Below are positions 47,309 to 54,382 of a stretch of DNA of 64,000 nt, piece by piece. Numbering within the stretch: the stretch's first letter is position 1; every line of letters starts with the position of its first letter. The notes below the pieces were generated by a model that ran no database searches, was not told the origin of the DNA, and saw nothing but the letters and a program-made list of their open reading frames with translations. The stretch is from assembly GCA_036404255.1 (NCBI GenBank), contig DASWOP010000179.1, positions 62,001-126,000 on the forward strand, read 5' to 3'. The DNA is from JARLFX01 sp036404255. GTDB taxonomy: Bacteria; Acidobacteriota; Terriglobia; Terriglobales; Acidobacteriaceae. The translations under genes were made by a program, and so were the position numbers.

Positions 47309-47803
47309 ATGCCGCTAGCCAAGCCAGTTCTTCTGACAGAACATCACAACCTCGCCCCATTCGATTCGGGAGAGGTATCACTCGACGAGTGGCTAAAAAA
47401 GCGCGCCTTGGCCAATCAGGTCAGCGGCGCAAGCCGCACCTTTGTCATCTGCGAAGGCATGCGCGTGGCAGGGTATTACGCGCTGGCCTCAGGGGCTATA
47501 ACCATGACGAGCGTGCCGGGCAAGTTCCGCCGGAACATGCCCGATCCTATCCCTGTTGTCCTGCTCGGCCGCCTGGCCATCGATCGCGCTTGGCAAGGGA
47601 AAGGGCTTGGCCGTGCTCTCTTTCGGGATGCAGCGCTGCGTGTTGCCCAGGCAGCCGATATGATTGGCATCCGGGGCATCGTCGTACATGCGCTATCCGA
47701 GGATGCCCGCAAGTTCTACCTCGCTCTCGGCTTCGTTGAATGCCCCGGAGAACCGCTGATTCTGGTTGTTACCTTGCAAGACCTACGAGCAGCTATGGCC
47801 TAA
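47309..47803 (+). CDS. GNAT acetyltransferase toxin (TacT-like)
   Basis: A 164-aa GCN5-type N-acetyltransferase with the acetyl-CoA loop WQGKGLG (95-101), preceded by LLGRLAID, and a conserved Tyr137 in FYLALGF. TacT toxins acetylate charged aminoacyl-tRNA and stop translation. The antitoxin gene lies immediately upstream. It is one of two such modules within 6 kb. Confidence 0.9.
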   Translation: MPLAKPVLLTEHHNLAPFDSGEVSLDEWLKKRALANQVSGASRTFVICEGMRVAGYYALASGAITMTSVPGKFRRNMPDPIPVVLLGRLAIDRAWQGKGLGRALFRDAALRVAQAADMIGIRGIVVHALSEDARKFYLALGFVECPGEPLILVVTLQDLRAAMA

Positions 47804-47875
47804 GATGAACTTCTTGATGGAACTGAATCATGGCTTGGCTATTTAGCGGACTGGACGCATGGAGATGGTCCGCGT

Positions 47876-48403
47876 TCAGGCTACCTCATCCAGTTCCTCG
47901 TCCGCAGGCTGCTCATCCTCGATCTCGGCAAGGATGTCTTCTTCCTCATCCGTCTCAACCGCAGGAGTGATCGCCTCTGGGAGTGGTTCATCAAAGAGGC
48001 TGGCTGACTTCGCCGGTTCCGGCTTGGGTGTCTCCGCCGGCTTCGCAGTTGCAACAGGCGTGACGGCATTCGGCTTCGGCGGGTCTTTTCTGGCAGGCGC
48101 CTTCGCCTTGGAACGAGCTTCTGCCTGCGCTGCTTTCGCGGCTGCATCCATCTCTTCTTTTGCCCTATCAAGCGAGTTCTTCAATTGCAGATGAGCGGAA
48201 ACGAAGTTCACGATCGTTGACGGCAACTCGCGGTCAAGTTCCTCGGCGGTCCCGGTCACGCTCAAAGGCGTGGTCAGTGCGGCATTTTCGCCATCCTTGA
48301 GCTTCTGCGGAATGACATTGACGCGAATCTGGTCTTCCTCAAGACGGGTTACGGTCAGCAAAACGGCGCGCTGCCGCAGGTAGGGAGCAAGTTCTTTGAA
48401 CAT
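47876..48403 (-). CDS. PRTRC system protein E
   Basis: A 175-aa protein; ATG 48403 is preceded by GAGGAGA. Residues 1-90 are the conserved part (FKELAPYLRQRAVLLTVTRLEED ... NAALTTPLSVTGTAEELD ... FVSAHLQLKNSLD), and the rest is a low-complexity Ala/Pro/Lys linker with a very acidic tail (DEEEDILAEIEDEQPADEE). PRTRC is a plasmid- and ICE-borne cassette (ParB-related, ThiF-related). The function of E is unknown. It is the last gene of the cassette on this strand. Confidence 0.8.
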   Translation of the reverse strand: MFKELAPYLRQRAVLLTVTRLEEDQIRVNVIPQKLKDGENAALTTPLSVTGTAEELDRELPSTIVNFVSAHLQLKNSLDRAKEEMDAAAKAAQAEARSKAKAPARKDPPKPNAVTPVATAKPAETPKPEPAKSASLFDEPLPEAITPAVETDEEEDILAEIEDEQPADEELDEVA

Positions 48404-48424
48404 GGGTGTCTCCTCGTAGGTGGG

Positions 48425-48742
48425 TCATTTCGGGCGTGGTCTTTTCCTCGTTGGCGGTTTGAGGTCCGGATCGTCCCATTGCAGGGTTAAGCGTCGTCCC
48501 AACGTTAGTTTTTGGTTGTAGGCCACGGGATCGCAGTCCCGCTCCCACAATAGGCGGTAAAGAGCATCGACCGCCGCTTTCATGATTGCTTTCATCTCTT
48601 CATCGGAGATATGGGAAACCTCTGGCCTGCCGCTACAGACCGGACAGGGTTTTCCCGCATGCAGGTCTTCGATGGGACCGTTGCGAAAAGCCAAAGCAAC
48701 CAACGCTTTGACTTCCATGGCGAGATCAGTATCGAGCTTCAT
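48425..48742 (-). CDS. Hypothetical protein within the PRTRC cassette, 105 aa
   Basis: It begins MKLDTDLAMEVKALVALAFRNG; a start 33 bases upstream (48775) is also possible, because a GGAGG lies 12 bases before this one. One CPVC pair (KPCPVCSGRP) suggests a metal site, but I see no second pair. The end (TLQWDDPDLKPPTRKRPRPK) is basic. Genes of this type commonly sit near PRTRC genes in mobile elements, but I cannot name a function. Confidence 0.6.
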   Translation of the reverse strand: MKLDTDLAMEVKALVALAFRNGPIEDLHAGKPCPVCSGRPEVSHISDEEMKAIMKAAVDALYRLLWERDCDPVAYNQKLTLGRRLTLQWDDPDLKPPTRKRPRPK

Positions 48743-48807
48743 CGTTCTGGACAACCTCCGGTACGCTCCTACCATACCGCGTCATCCACCAAAGAACCTC
48801 ACAGCTT

Positions 48808-49620
48808 TTAGAAAAGATGTGGCGATCTTTTTGAGCGTCTCCGTGTCTTCGACCAGAGATTCGGATCGACGGGTAACGCGCTCATCTGTCCTGTCCTGGC
48901 GTTGAAAAAGGCCCCGTGATGGGAGAGCTTGCCGTAGCGGAAGAGCTGAGCCAGCATAGCGAGCGCACTCGATGCCAGCGTCTGATTGATGAAGGGCTCT
49001 TGCCGGTCCAGCGCCTCGACCGCGGAGCAGCTTGGCAATGGGTCTTCTCCAGCGTCAGCATCGACGATCTCCGGGTACAGTTCGCTGACCGTGCGCAAAC
49101 GGTCTGCCTTCCTGCGGTTGCGTGCATTCAATGGCTGACCGAGAACGTACTGCCCACTGGCTGCATTGTTGCCAAGATCGAGCCAATAACACGTGCCTCG
49201 CAATGCCCTGCCGAATGATCCTGCGATGGCCTTGCGTGCCGCGCGGGTGTCCACGCAACCGATCAACAGATCAGGGAGCTTGTCAGGGTCCCGCTCCAGC
49301 GAGTGGGCGTGAAAGTGGTTTGGTATTGCCGACCACTTTGTGCCCCAGAATAGATTGATGCGGTTGATCAGCACAGTCGCCTTGTTTTGTCCGATGTCGG
49401 AGGCCGAGAACGGCTGTCGGACACAGTTCGTCTCGGAGACAACGTCGGCATCCATCATGACCACGTCCAGTCCTCTGGAGCGGCCCCAGACACGCATGGC
49501 CTGATCGAGATACGGCAACCCCATCACGATAGCGCTTCCGGTACCGCCCGCTCCGACGACCAGAACCCGGACCATCCGGTGGTTCACAAACTCCGAGGGC
49601 AACGTGTGCTCAATCCGCAT
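48808..49620 (-). CDS. PRTRC system ThiF family protein (E1-like)
   Basis: A 270-aa ThiF/MoeB/E1-type adenylyltransferase. The Rossmann nucleotide-binding loop VGAGGTGS is at residues 22-29, an acidic residue and DADVV at 57-61, and Cys198 in PLPSCSA is placed like the E1 catalytic Cys that forms a thioester with a ubiquitin-like partner. E1-like enzymes activate the C-terminal glycine of small proteins. One base separates its start from the stop of protein B (TGATATG), so they are coupled. Confidence 0.88.
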   Translation of the reverse strand: MRIEHTLPSEFVNHRMVRVLVVGAGGTGSAIVMGLPYLDQAMRVWGRSRGLDVVMMDADVVSETNCVRQPFSASDIGQNKATVLINRINLFWGTKWSAIPNHFHAHSLERDPDKLPDLLIGCVDTRAARKAIAGSFGRALRGTCYWLDLGNNAASGQYVLGQPLNARNRRKADRLRTVSELYPEIVDADAGEDPLPSCSAVEALDRQEPFINQTLASSALAMLAQLFRYGKLSHHGAFFNARTGQMSALPVDPNLWSKTRRRSKRSPHLF

Positions 49621-49621
49621 A

Positions 49622-50332
49622 TCACCACCCCCTTTCCCCGCGCACGAACTGTGCGAGGGTCTGGGGCAGGACGATCAGGGTCTCGACCGGAAATGATTTG
49701 CGTTTATTCGCAAGTCCACTCCATAACCCCTCAAAGCCGCCCGTGTGACGTGTCAGGCGGCCCACGTTGGCGTGGGTAAAGGCGCTCTCGTAGAAGCCGC
49801 GTTCCCATCCTGGGATCGTCGCTACCGATGCACCATCAGGACGGCGCATGCTGCCGGTGCAGACACGCCCGTTGTCCGAAAGATTCCAGAAGGGTGCGAT
49901 AGCCAGCCTCGTCTTCCCTTCCGGCCGCTTGTTTTCGGTAAGTGCCCGGATCATCAGGTCGCCGCCATCCACGCGCCAGACCAGAGCAGGCTGCGGGAAC
50001 ATGCGCCCATTCAGGGCGGCGGCTTTCCCTTCGGAGTTTTCATAGAACATCTGCCGGCGTTGTACCGGGGTCCACCACACGATCATACGGTCGCCCTTGG
50101 CAAGAATGTTCTCCGGCAGGACCTCGGCGGTGGAACTGCCGCTCAGGGACCGCACCAGTGTCTCGACAAACGTCATCGTGAGTGGCTGCGCAGGACCAAG
50201 TGTAGGTGGCGCATTCTTCTGCACCGAAACCTCGTGCCGGGTGACGAAACTCCTTTGTCGATCTCCGTAGACCAGCAGCGCCTCACGCAGCTCGAAGCGA
50301 TGGTTCTCTCCGATTGAGATCTGTACCTGCAT
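49622..50332 (-). CDS. PRTRC system protein B (E2-like)
   Basis: A 236-aa protein; ATG 50332 follows CAGGAGAAAAG. The core MTFVETLVRSL ... VWWTPVQRR ... PALVWRV ... LAIAPFWNLSDNGRVCTGSM matches PRTRC protein B, which family databases relate to prokaryotic E2 (family D). Cys158 in GRVCTG is in the position expected for an E2 active Cys. The gene overlaps the end of protein F by about 50 nt and leads directly into ThiF. Confidence 0.85.
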   Translation of the reverse strand: MQVQISIGENHRFELREALLVYGDRQRSFVTRHEVSVQKNAPPTLGPAQPLTMTFVETLVRSLSGSSTAEVLPENILAKGDRMIVWWTPVQRRQMFYENSEGKAAALNGRMFPQPALVWRVDGGDLMIRALTENKRPEGKTRLAIAPFWNLSDNGRVCTGSMRRPDGASVATIPGWERGFYESAFTHANVGRLTRHTGGFEGLWSGLANKRKSFPVETLIVLPQTLAQFVRGERGW

Positions 50333-51278
50333 GGCTTTTCTCCTGTTGCAACGCTTCGACCAGTTGAAAGAGCTCGTGGTTGAGGGCAATAAACCGCCCA
50401 ACGATCCGCAATGCGTGCCGGACCTCGTCAGGCCTCTGCGGGCAAAAAACCACACCCAAGGCCGGCTCCGAACTGCCCTCCAGCATGTACTGCCCTTCTT
50501 CATCGAAACAGGCGGTAACCGCGTCGTGCTCCTTGAAAGCGACCAGCAGGCAGGGCAACGGAGGACTGTCATAGTTCCCGTTCTCGAGGAAGTCTCGGGA
50601 CTGGTGAAGGGGAAGGCGGGAGAGTTGCTGTATCTTTCTCAACCTCTCGATCCACGAGCCGTATCTCCCACCCCGGGACTTCGAGAGAAGACGGCGGGCA
50701 CGAAGTATCCATCCCTTATGGTCGTGAGCCAGCGTATTGCGGATGCACTCCGGCAATGCCTTCTCGACATCAGGAAATTCGTACTGGTTCTTGTTCTCCG
50801 GATCCTCCTCGGCATACTCCTTCATGCGCTCCTCGTATTGCAATGCATCATCATGGTTGTAGATCCGTATGACGCGATAGAGCGCGTAAGTTAACGTCCA
50901 GTAGAACGCCGCTCCCAATCCCTCCGCTTCCTCTTCGAGAGCATCGATCGCCTGTCCGATCTGGAGATATCCGGCGCCACTGCACTCGATGGTCACGGCC
51001 AGTTGTCCATTCTCCAGCGCCGTATCGTAGCCATCCCGCTCGGTGACGTCGCTCACCTGCAAGTGGTATTCGACGTTGCGCTGTAGGAGGTTGCAGCGGT
51101 CCTTGCCGATCCCGTGCAGGATGGCGTGCTGAGCGAAGGCGAGAGCGTTTTCGCCACATGCCTGCCAGGTCTTCGGAGTTCCTATGCCTTCTCTCACGAG
51201 CGCGGCACACAGATCGTAGACCAGTTCGGCATGGAACTCGTGGCTGTATGAGGTTGGGATACCGTCCAGTACTGGCAA
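50283..51278 (-). CDS. PRTRC system protein F
   Basis: About 331 aa. The frame is open further up to 51422, but the first part overlaps the previous small gene; I suggest the TTG at 51278 as start (PVLDGIPTSYSHEFHAEL follows), which is uncertain. The body has conserved acidic segments (IECSGAGYLQIGQAIDALEEEAEGLG, AFYWTLTYALYRVIRIYNHDDALQYEERMKEY) and LPEC near residue 200. Matches PRTRC protein F by overall pattern and position between C and B. Function unknown. Confidence 0.72.
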   Translation of the reverse strand: MPVLDGIPTSYSHEFHAELVYDLCAALVREGIGTPKTWQACGENALAFAQHAILHGIGKDRCNLLQRNVEYHLQVSDVTERDGYDTALENGQLAVTIECSGAGYLQIGQAIDALEEEAEGLGAAFYWTLTYALYRVIRIYNHDDALQYEERMKEYAEEDPENKNQYEFPDVEKALPECIRNTLAHDHKGWILRARRLLSKSRGGRYGSWIERLRKIQQLSRLPLHQSRDFLENGNYDSPPLPCLLVAFKEHDAVTACFDEEGQYMLEGSSEPALGVVFCPQRPDEVRHALRIVGRFIALNHELFQLVEALQQEKSHAGTDLNRREPSLRAA

Positions 51279-51307
51279 TGCCTGGCCAAAAGCCGGAGCC
51301 AGTGCCG

Positions 51308-51526
51308 TTATCCCAGCGGCGGCAGTAGCTCCGCCGGCGCGGGGAGCGGCTGACTGCCGGTCTCCGAGTACCGGTCCATGGCTTCGGACACGATGCGAGC
51401 GAGGGTGAGAGATTCTTTGCATTGCAGGTGCCTCACGAGTAGCTGGTTTTCCTCCGCAGGCGGGGCCGTCGCTTTCGTGGCAAACAGCGCGATCAGCACA
51501 TCCGGCGTCATGGCTGGTGAAAACAT
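51308..51526 (-). CDS. Small unknown protein between PRTRC C and F, 72 aa
   Basis: It begins at ATG 51526 (a GTG directly upstream is also possible), four bases after the protein C stop (TGAGTGATG). Sequence: MTPDVLIALFATKATAPPAEENQ, then LTLARIVSEAMDRYSETGSQPL and a Pro-rich end (PAPAELLPPLG). It resembles the small helical proteins often overlooked in such operons. No family recognised. Confidence 0.55.
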   Translation of the reverse strand: MFSPAMTPDVLIALFATKATAPPAEENQLLVRHLQCKESLTLARIVSEAMDRYSETGSQPLPAPAELLPPLG

Positions 51527-51529
51527 CAC

Positions 51530-51739
51530 TCAGCCCTTCGACCCAATCGCACGGCTGAAGGTGTAGCGCAATACCGAACCGGTATCTTCAGGCCCAGACA
51601 CCGAGGCCGTCGCGATCTCGGGGTAGTTGGGGGTCAGAAGATCGCGGACTTGCTCCACCGTCAGCTCTGGCCCAGGATCGGGGATACGGACACCGTTGTA
51701 GTAGAACTCTCGTTCCATAGCATGTAATTGCAAATTCAT
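51530..51739 (-). CDS. PRTRC system protein C (ubiquitin-like)
   Basis: A 69-aa protein; ATG 51739 follows GAGAGG. REFYYNGVRIPDPGPELTVEQVRDLL ... NYPEIATASVSGPEDTGSVLRYTFSRAIGSKG matches PRTRC protein C, which family databases link to prokaryotic ubiquitin-like folds (beta-grasp). It ends in Gly after Ser-Lys, as a ubiquitin-like modifier activated by ThiF would need. It is the first gene of the visible cassette, which runs C, small ORF, F, B, ThiF, 105-aa protein, E. Confidence 0.83.
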   Translation of the reverse strand: MNLQLHAMEREFYYNGVRIPDPGPELTVEQVRDLLTPNYPEIATASVSGPEDTGSVLRYTFSRAIGSKG

Positions 51740-52104
51740 TTGGGAACCTCTCATTTCAGAGTTATTGTCTTTGAGGTGATACTCGAACGGAAAAATCTGC
51801 TGGAAACTGATCGGTTTCTGACGGCACTGTGGAGGAATCAGCGCAGAGGTTAAGTTGTGAGGTCTTTTCGACAGATCCACACGCTGGATCTCCACCTATC
51901 ACCTATCAGGTCGGCCCACCCGGATGGATTGCCTGATATTTCGTTCAGCCTGTTTTGCCAAAGATCAGCGTATGGGCCTGCAGAATCACTGATCGAGCAT
52001 ACCTGCGCGTTGCTTGCCGTTCATGAACGGCTGCTGAAAGAGTGCTAATCTCCGGGGGGAGGCTCAAGTCGCGCCGATCCGAGCAATACCATTTGTCCTT
52101 ACCC

Positions 52105-52629
52105 CTAGTAGGGGTTGAGCTCCGCAATCGTCCGCATGGGCAGGATCAGCCGCATAGACTCGGGCAGTTTGATAAAACCGTGTGCCTGATAAAATCGCAC
52201 GGCTCTGTCGTCAATCGCATCGACAACGACCATCGAAGAGCCGACGACAGAGGCGTTCTCGTACGCTTTGTGAAGAGCCTTCGCCAGGAGAACGGAACCC
52301 AATCCCGTTCCCTGAAAATCTTGACTGATTGCAAGCCGCCCGATCAATGTCGCGCTGACTACCGGGTACCGTGGGATGTGCTTTTGCGCTGCTTCAGGAA
52401 TAATTCCAGGAGAGATGCCGTAGGCACATAGCGTAAAGTAACCGGCAACTCTACTTGGGGTATCCTCTGGAACCAGCACAAATACGGCATTCGCCTTGCG
52501 CCGCATGTCCTGCGAAGCCTGGGTTTTCAAATACGAGTCGAGACTTTCCACTCCGCACCTGAACGCCTCCCGGTCATGATGCTTCCCGAGCGCTTCAAGC
52601 CGATAAAGCGGTCCTTCTATCGATGCCAT
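52105..52629 (-). CDS. GNAT acetyltransferase toxin (TacT-like), second module
   Basis: A 174-aa GNAT with the acetyl-CoA loop FQGTGLG (105-111) after LIGRLAIS and Tyr147 in FYQAHGF. Its ATG overlaps the antitoxin stop (TAATG). It resembles but is clearly diverged from the toxin at 47309-47803, so the two modules are not a recent duplication. Confidence 0.9.
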   Translation of the reverse strand: MASIEGPLYRLEALGKHHDREAFRCGVESLDSYLKTQASQDMRRKANAVFVLVPEDTPSRVAGYFTLCAYGISPGIIPEAAQKHIPRYPVVSATLIGRLAISQDFQGTGLGSVLLAKALHKAYENASVVGSSMVVVDAIDDRAVRFYQAHGFIKLPESMRLILPMRTIAELNPY

Positions 52630-52937
52630 TAGGAGGCGACTCTCTCCCGGGCAGACCGGAATGCTCGTTTGAGGCGGACATTCGGCTTCGGCGGATGGAC
52701 CAGAGCATTAAAGAATACTTCCCGGTCTCGCTCAGAAAGTGCGATAGTTTCATGCCGGGAAATCGTGGCCTGGGTTGCCTCGGTCAATACTGTCAGGCAG
52801 AAGTCTGTAAGGCTTCTGCGTTCCAGTGCGGCAGCTCTTTCCACCAGTTTCTTTGTTTGCACGTCCACACGGAAACCGAGACGCGAGCTGCGTGCACGGC
52901 GGCTTTCTGAATCTGCTGAAGACGAAGTTCTGGACAT
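52629..52937 (-). CDS. DUF1778 antitoxin (TacA-like), second module
   Basis: A 102-aa ribbon-helix-helix antitoxin (RLGFRVDVQTKKLVERAAALERRSLTDFCLTVLTEA), with a toxin-binding C-terminus ending NVRLKRAFRSARERVAS. AGGA precedes the ATG. It partners the downstream GNAT toxin. Confidence 0.9.
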   Translation of the reverse strand: MSRTSSSADSESRRARSSRLGFRVDVQTKKLVERAAALERRSLTDFCLTVLTEATQATISRHETIALSERDREVFFNALVHPPKPNVRLKRAFRSARERVAS

Positions 52938-53039
52938 GGCAATCCTCCGATGTGCGCGCTATTGGTAGTGTACGTCCAATGGGATAACAATTCAACCATT
53001 GACATTCAACAGGTTGCCGACGATGCAACTGATGCTGGG

Positions 53040-53594
53040 CTAGAGCTCTGGAAGGAGCAACCGTACGGCTTCCACCTGGGACGCGGCGACCACGGTGAGG
53101 TCGGGCGAGCAGCCGGTACTGTCTGCCGAGTCCAGGAGACTTCGGATCGCCTGCATCAGGCTGCCATCGACGTAATGGTTTGGAGCCCAACTTGGGCCAG
53201 CATTGAAGATCAAATCGTCAACAGCTTCGATCTGATTATCTTCGACGTAAATACAGCCGAGGTCGTCGGGATCTTCTCCATCCCAGGTAATCTCGCCATT
53301 CAAGACATATCCCCTCGGAGTCAGAAAATGTTCCAGCAACAGATGGAGCCACAGGTACACTCCATGCCGGCTCTCCCCTTCCTCGGAAAGGATGTAGACT
53401 CTGTCTTCCGAGACTTCAAGTAAACCTGCATGCCCGGGCAAATCCGGCTCCCCGCTTGCGGCGATCGCAGCAAAGATGGCTCGTGTCACTTCCGTCTGCT
53501 CCCGATTCACGGCTGAGCGAACCATACTCGCATCCTCTTCGGTCAGTGGCGGAGTGATCTCAACCTGACCGCAGTAATACACGCAATAACCCAT
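53040..53594 (-). CDS. Unknown phage/ICE-type protein, 184 aa
   Basis: ATG 53594 follows AAGGAGACGGCG. It begins MGYCVYYCGQVEITPPLTEED and contains GYVLNGEITWDGEDPDDLGCIYVEDN, a pattern I associate with small acidic proteins of actinophages and integrative elements (DUF6205-like), but this is only a resemblance. Highly acidic, no membrane segment. It may work with the downstream toxin-antitoxin genes or the preceding unknown gene only by position. Confidence 0.6.
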   Translation of the reverse strand: MGYCVYYCGQVEITPPLTEEDASMVRSAVNREQTEVTRAIFAAIAASGEPDLPGHAGLLEVSEDRVYILSEEGESRHGVYLWLHLLLEHFLTPRGYVLNGEITWDGEDPDDLGCIYVEDNQIEAVDDLIFNAGPSWAPNHYVDGSLMQAIRSLLDSADSTGCSPDLTVVAASQVEAVRLLLPEL

Positions 53595-53673
53595 CGCCGT
53601 CTCCTTCGCTTGAAACTTATGGCATAAGGTCAGAACCGTACAGTCTCCAGGCAGGAACTGCAGCAGCATCGGA

Positions 53674-54204
53674 CTAGAAAAGGCTTCCCTGCACCGGACC
53701 CGTAGTGCTTGTAACGTTTTCCGTCTCGGCCTTTACAGGAGCCGCGAGTTCCAGGCTCCCTTCTGAGGACTGGGGAACGGGTGTCCGGTACTTTGCCTCG
53801 AGGCGCTGCAATATCTCCATCTCTGCGGAGCGCACTGTCTCTGCTGTCCTCAGTTCATAGCGTCCAAGATAATTGCGCTTCCGGATCTCCTGCTGAATGG
53901 CCTGCTCTACATCGCTGAACGTGTGCTCCGGTGAACCCCAGCAAGGATGTTTGAGGGTGTGATGCAGAAAATGCAGGCGGTCGGCATCGGACGTAAACCA
54001 CGTCTCGTAGAAACCCTGCCGGTCATAATGAGCAATATGCCCGAAGCACATGGAGAGGCGGCTGTAGAGACTCTTCGTGAACAGTTCCCGCTGCCACTCC
54101 GATGCGATGAAGTGCAGCAAGGTGTTACCAAAGTCTGCCTTATCTGCGGCCGTCGAAAATGGAGTGGGCACGAAATCGGATGGAAGGAATGGCCCTTTCG
54201 GCAT
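53674..54204 (-). CDS. Unknown protein of the accessory region, 176 aa
   Basis: MPKGPFLPSDFVPTPFSTAADKADFGNTLLHFIASEWQ opens a His/aromatic-rich region (HIAHYDRQGFYETWFTSDADRLHFLHHTLKHPCWG) and the end is a Pro/Glu-rich tail (APVKAETENVTSTTGPVQGSLF). I cannot assign a family. It is the next gene after the helicase terminator on the same strand and could start its own transcript. Confidence 0.6.
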   Translation of the reverse strand: MPKGPFLPSDFVPTPFSTAADKADFGNTLLHFIASEWQRELFTKSLYSRLSMCFGHIAHYDRQGFYETWFTSDADRLHFLHHTLKHPCWGSPEHTFSDVEQAIQQEIRKRNYLGRYELRTAETVRSAEMEILQRLEAKYRTPVPQSSEGSLELAAPVKAETENVTSTTGPVQGSLF

Positions 54205-54218
54205 GGAATATCTCCACG

Positions 54219-54248
54219 CAAAGAAAAAGGGCCAGCCGAAGCCGACCC
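54219..54248 (-). terminator. Intrinsic terminator after the helicase gene
   Basis: On the minus strand GGGTCGGC-TTCG-GCTGGCCC makes an 8-bp stem (two G-U pairs) with a UUCG tetraloop, followed by TTTTTCTTTG. It lies between the helicase stop and the next gene. Its T-tract is nearly the same as that of the terminator at 60022-60051. Confidence 0.85.
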
Positions 54249-54382
54249 AATTCTTTGCCGTTGATGAAGCCGGAAACGACGGCCTCGTTGGAACAATTCT
54301 CCCAACAGCTACAGTAACATTCTTCGCTACGTTTCTTGCTATCCTTTGGGAGCAAAGACATCATCAACGAAGGAAATTCTCT

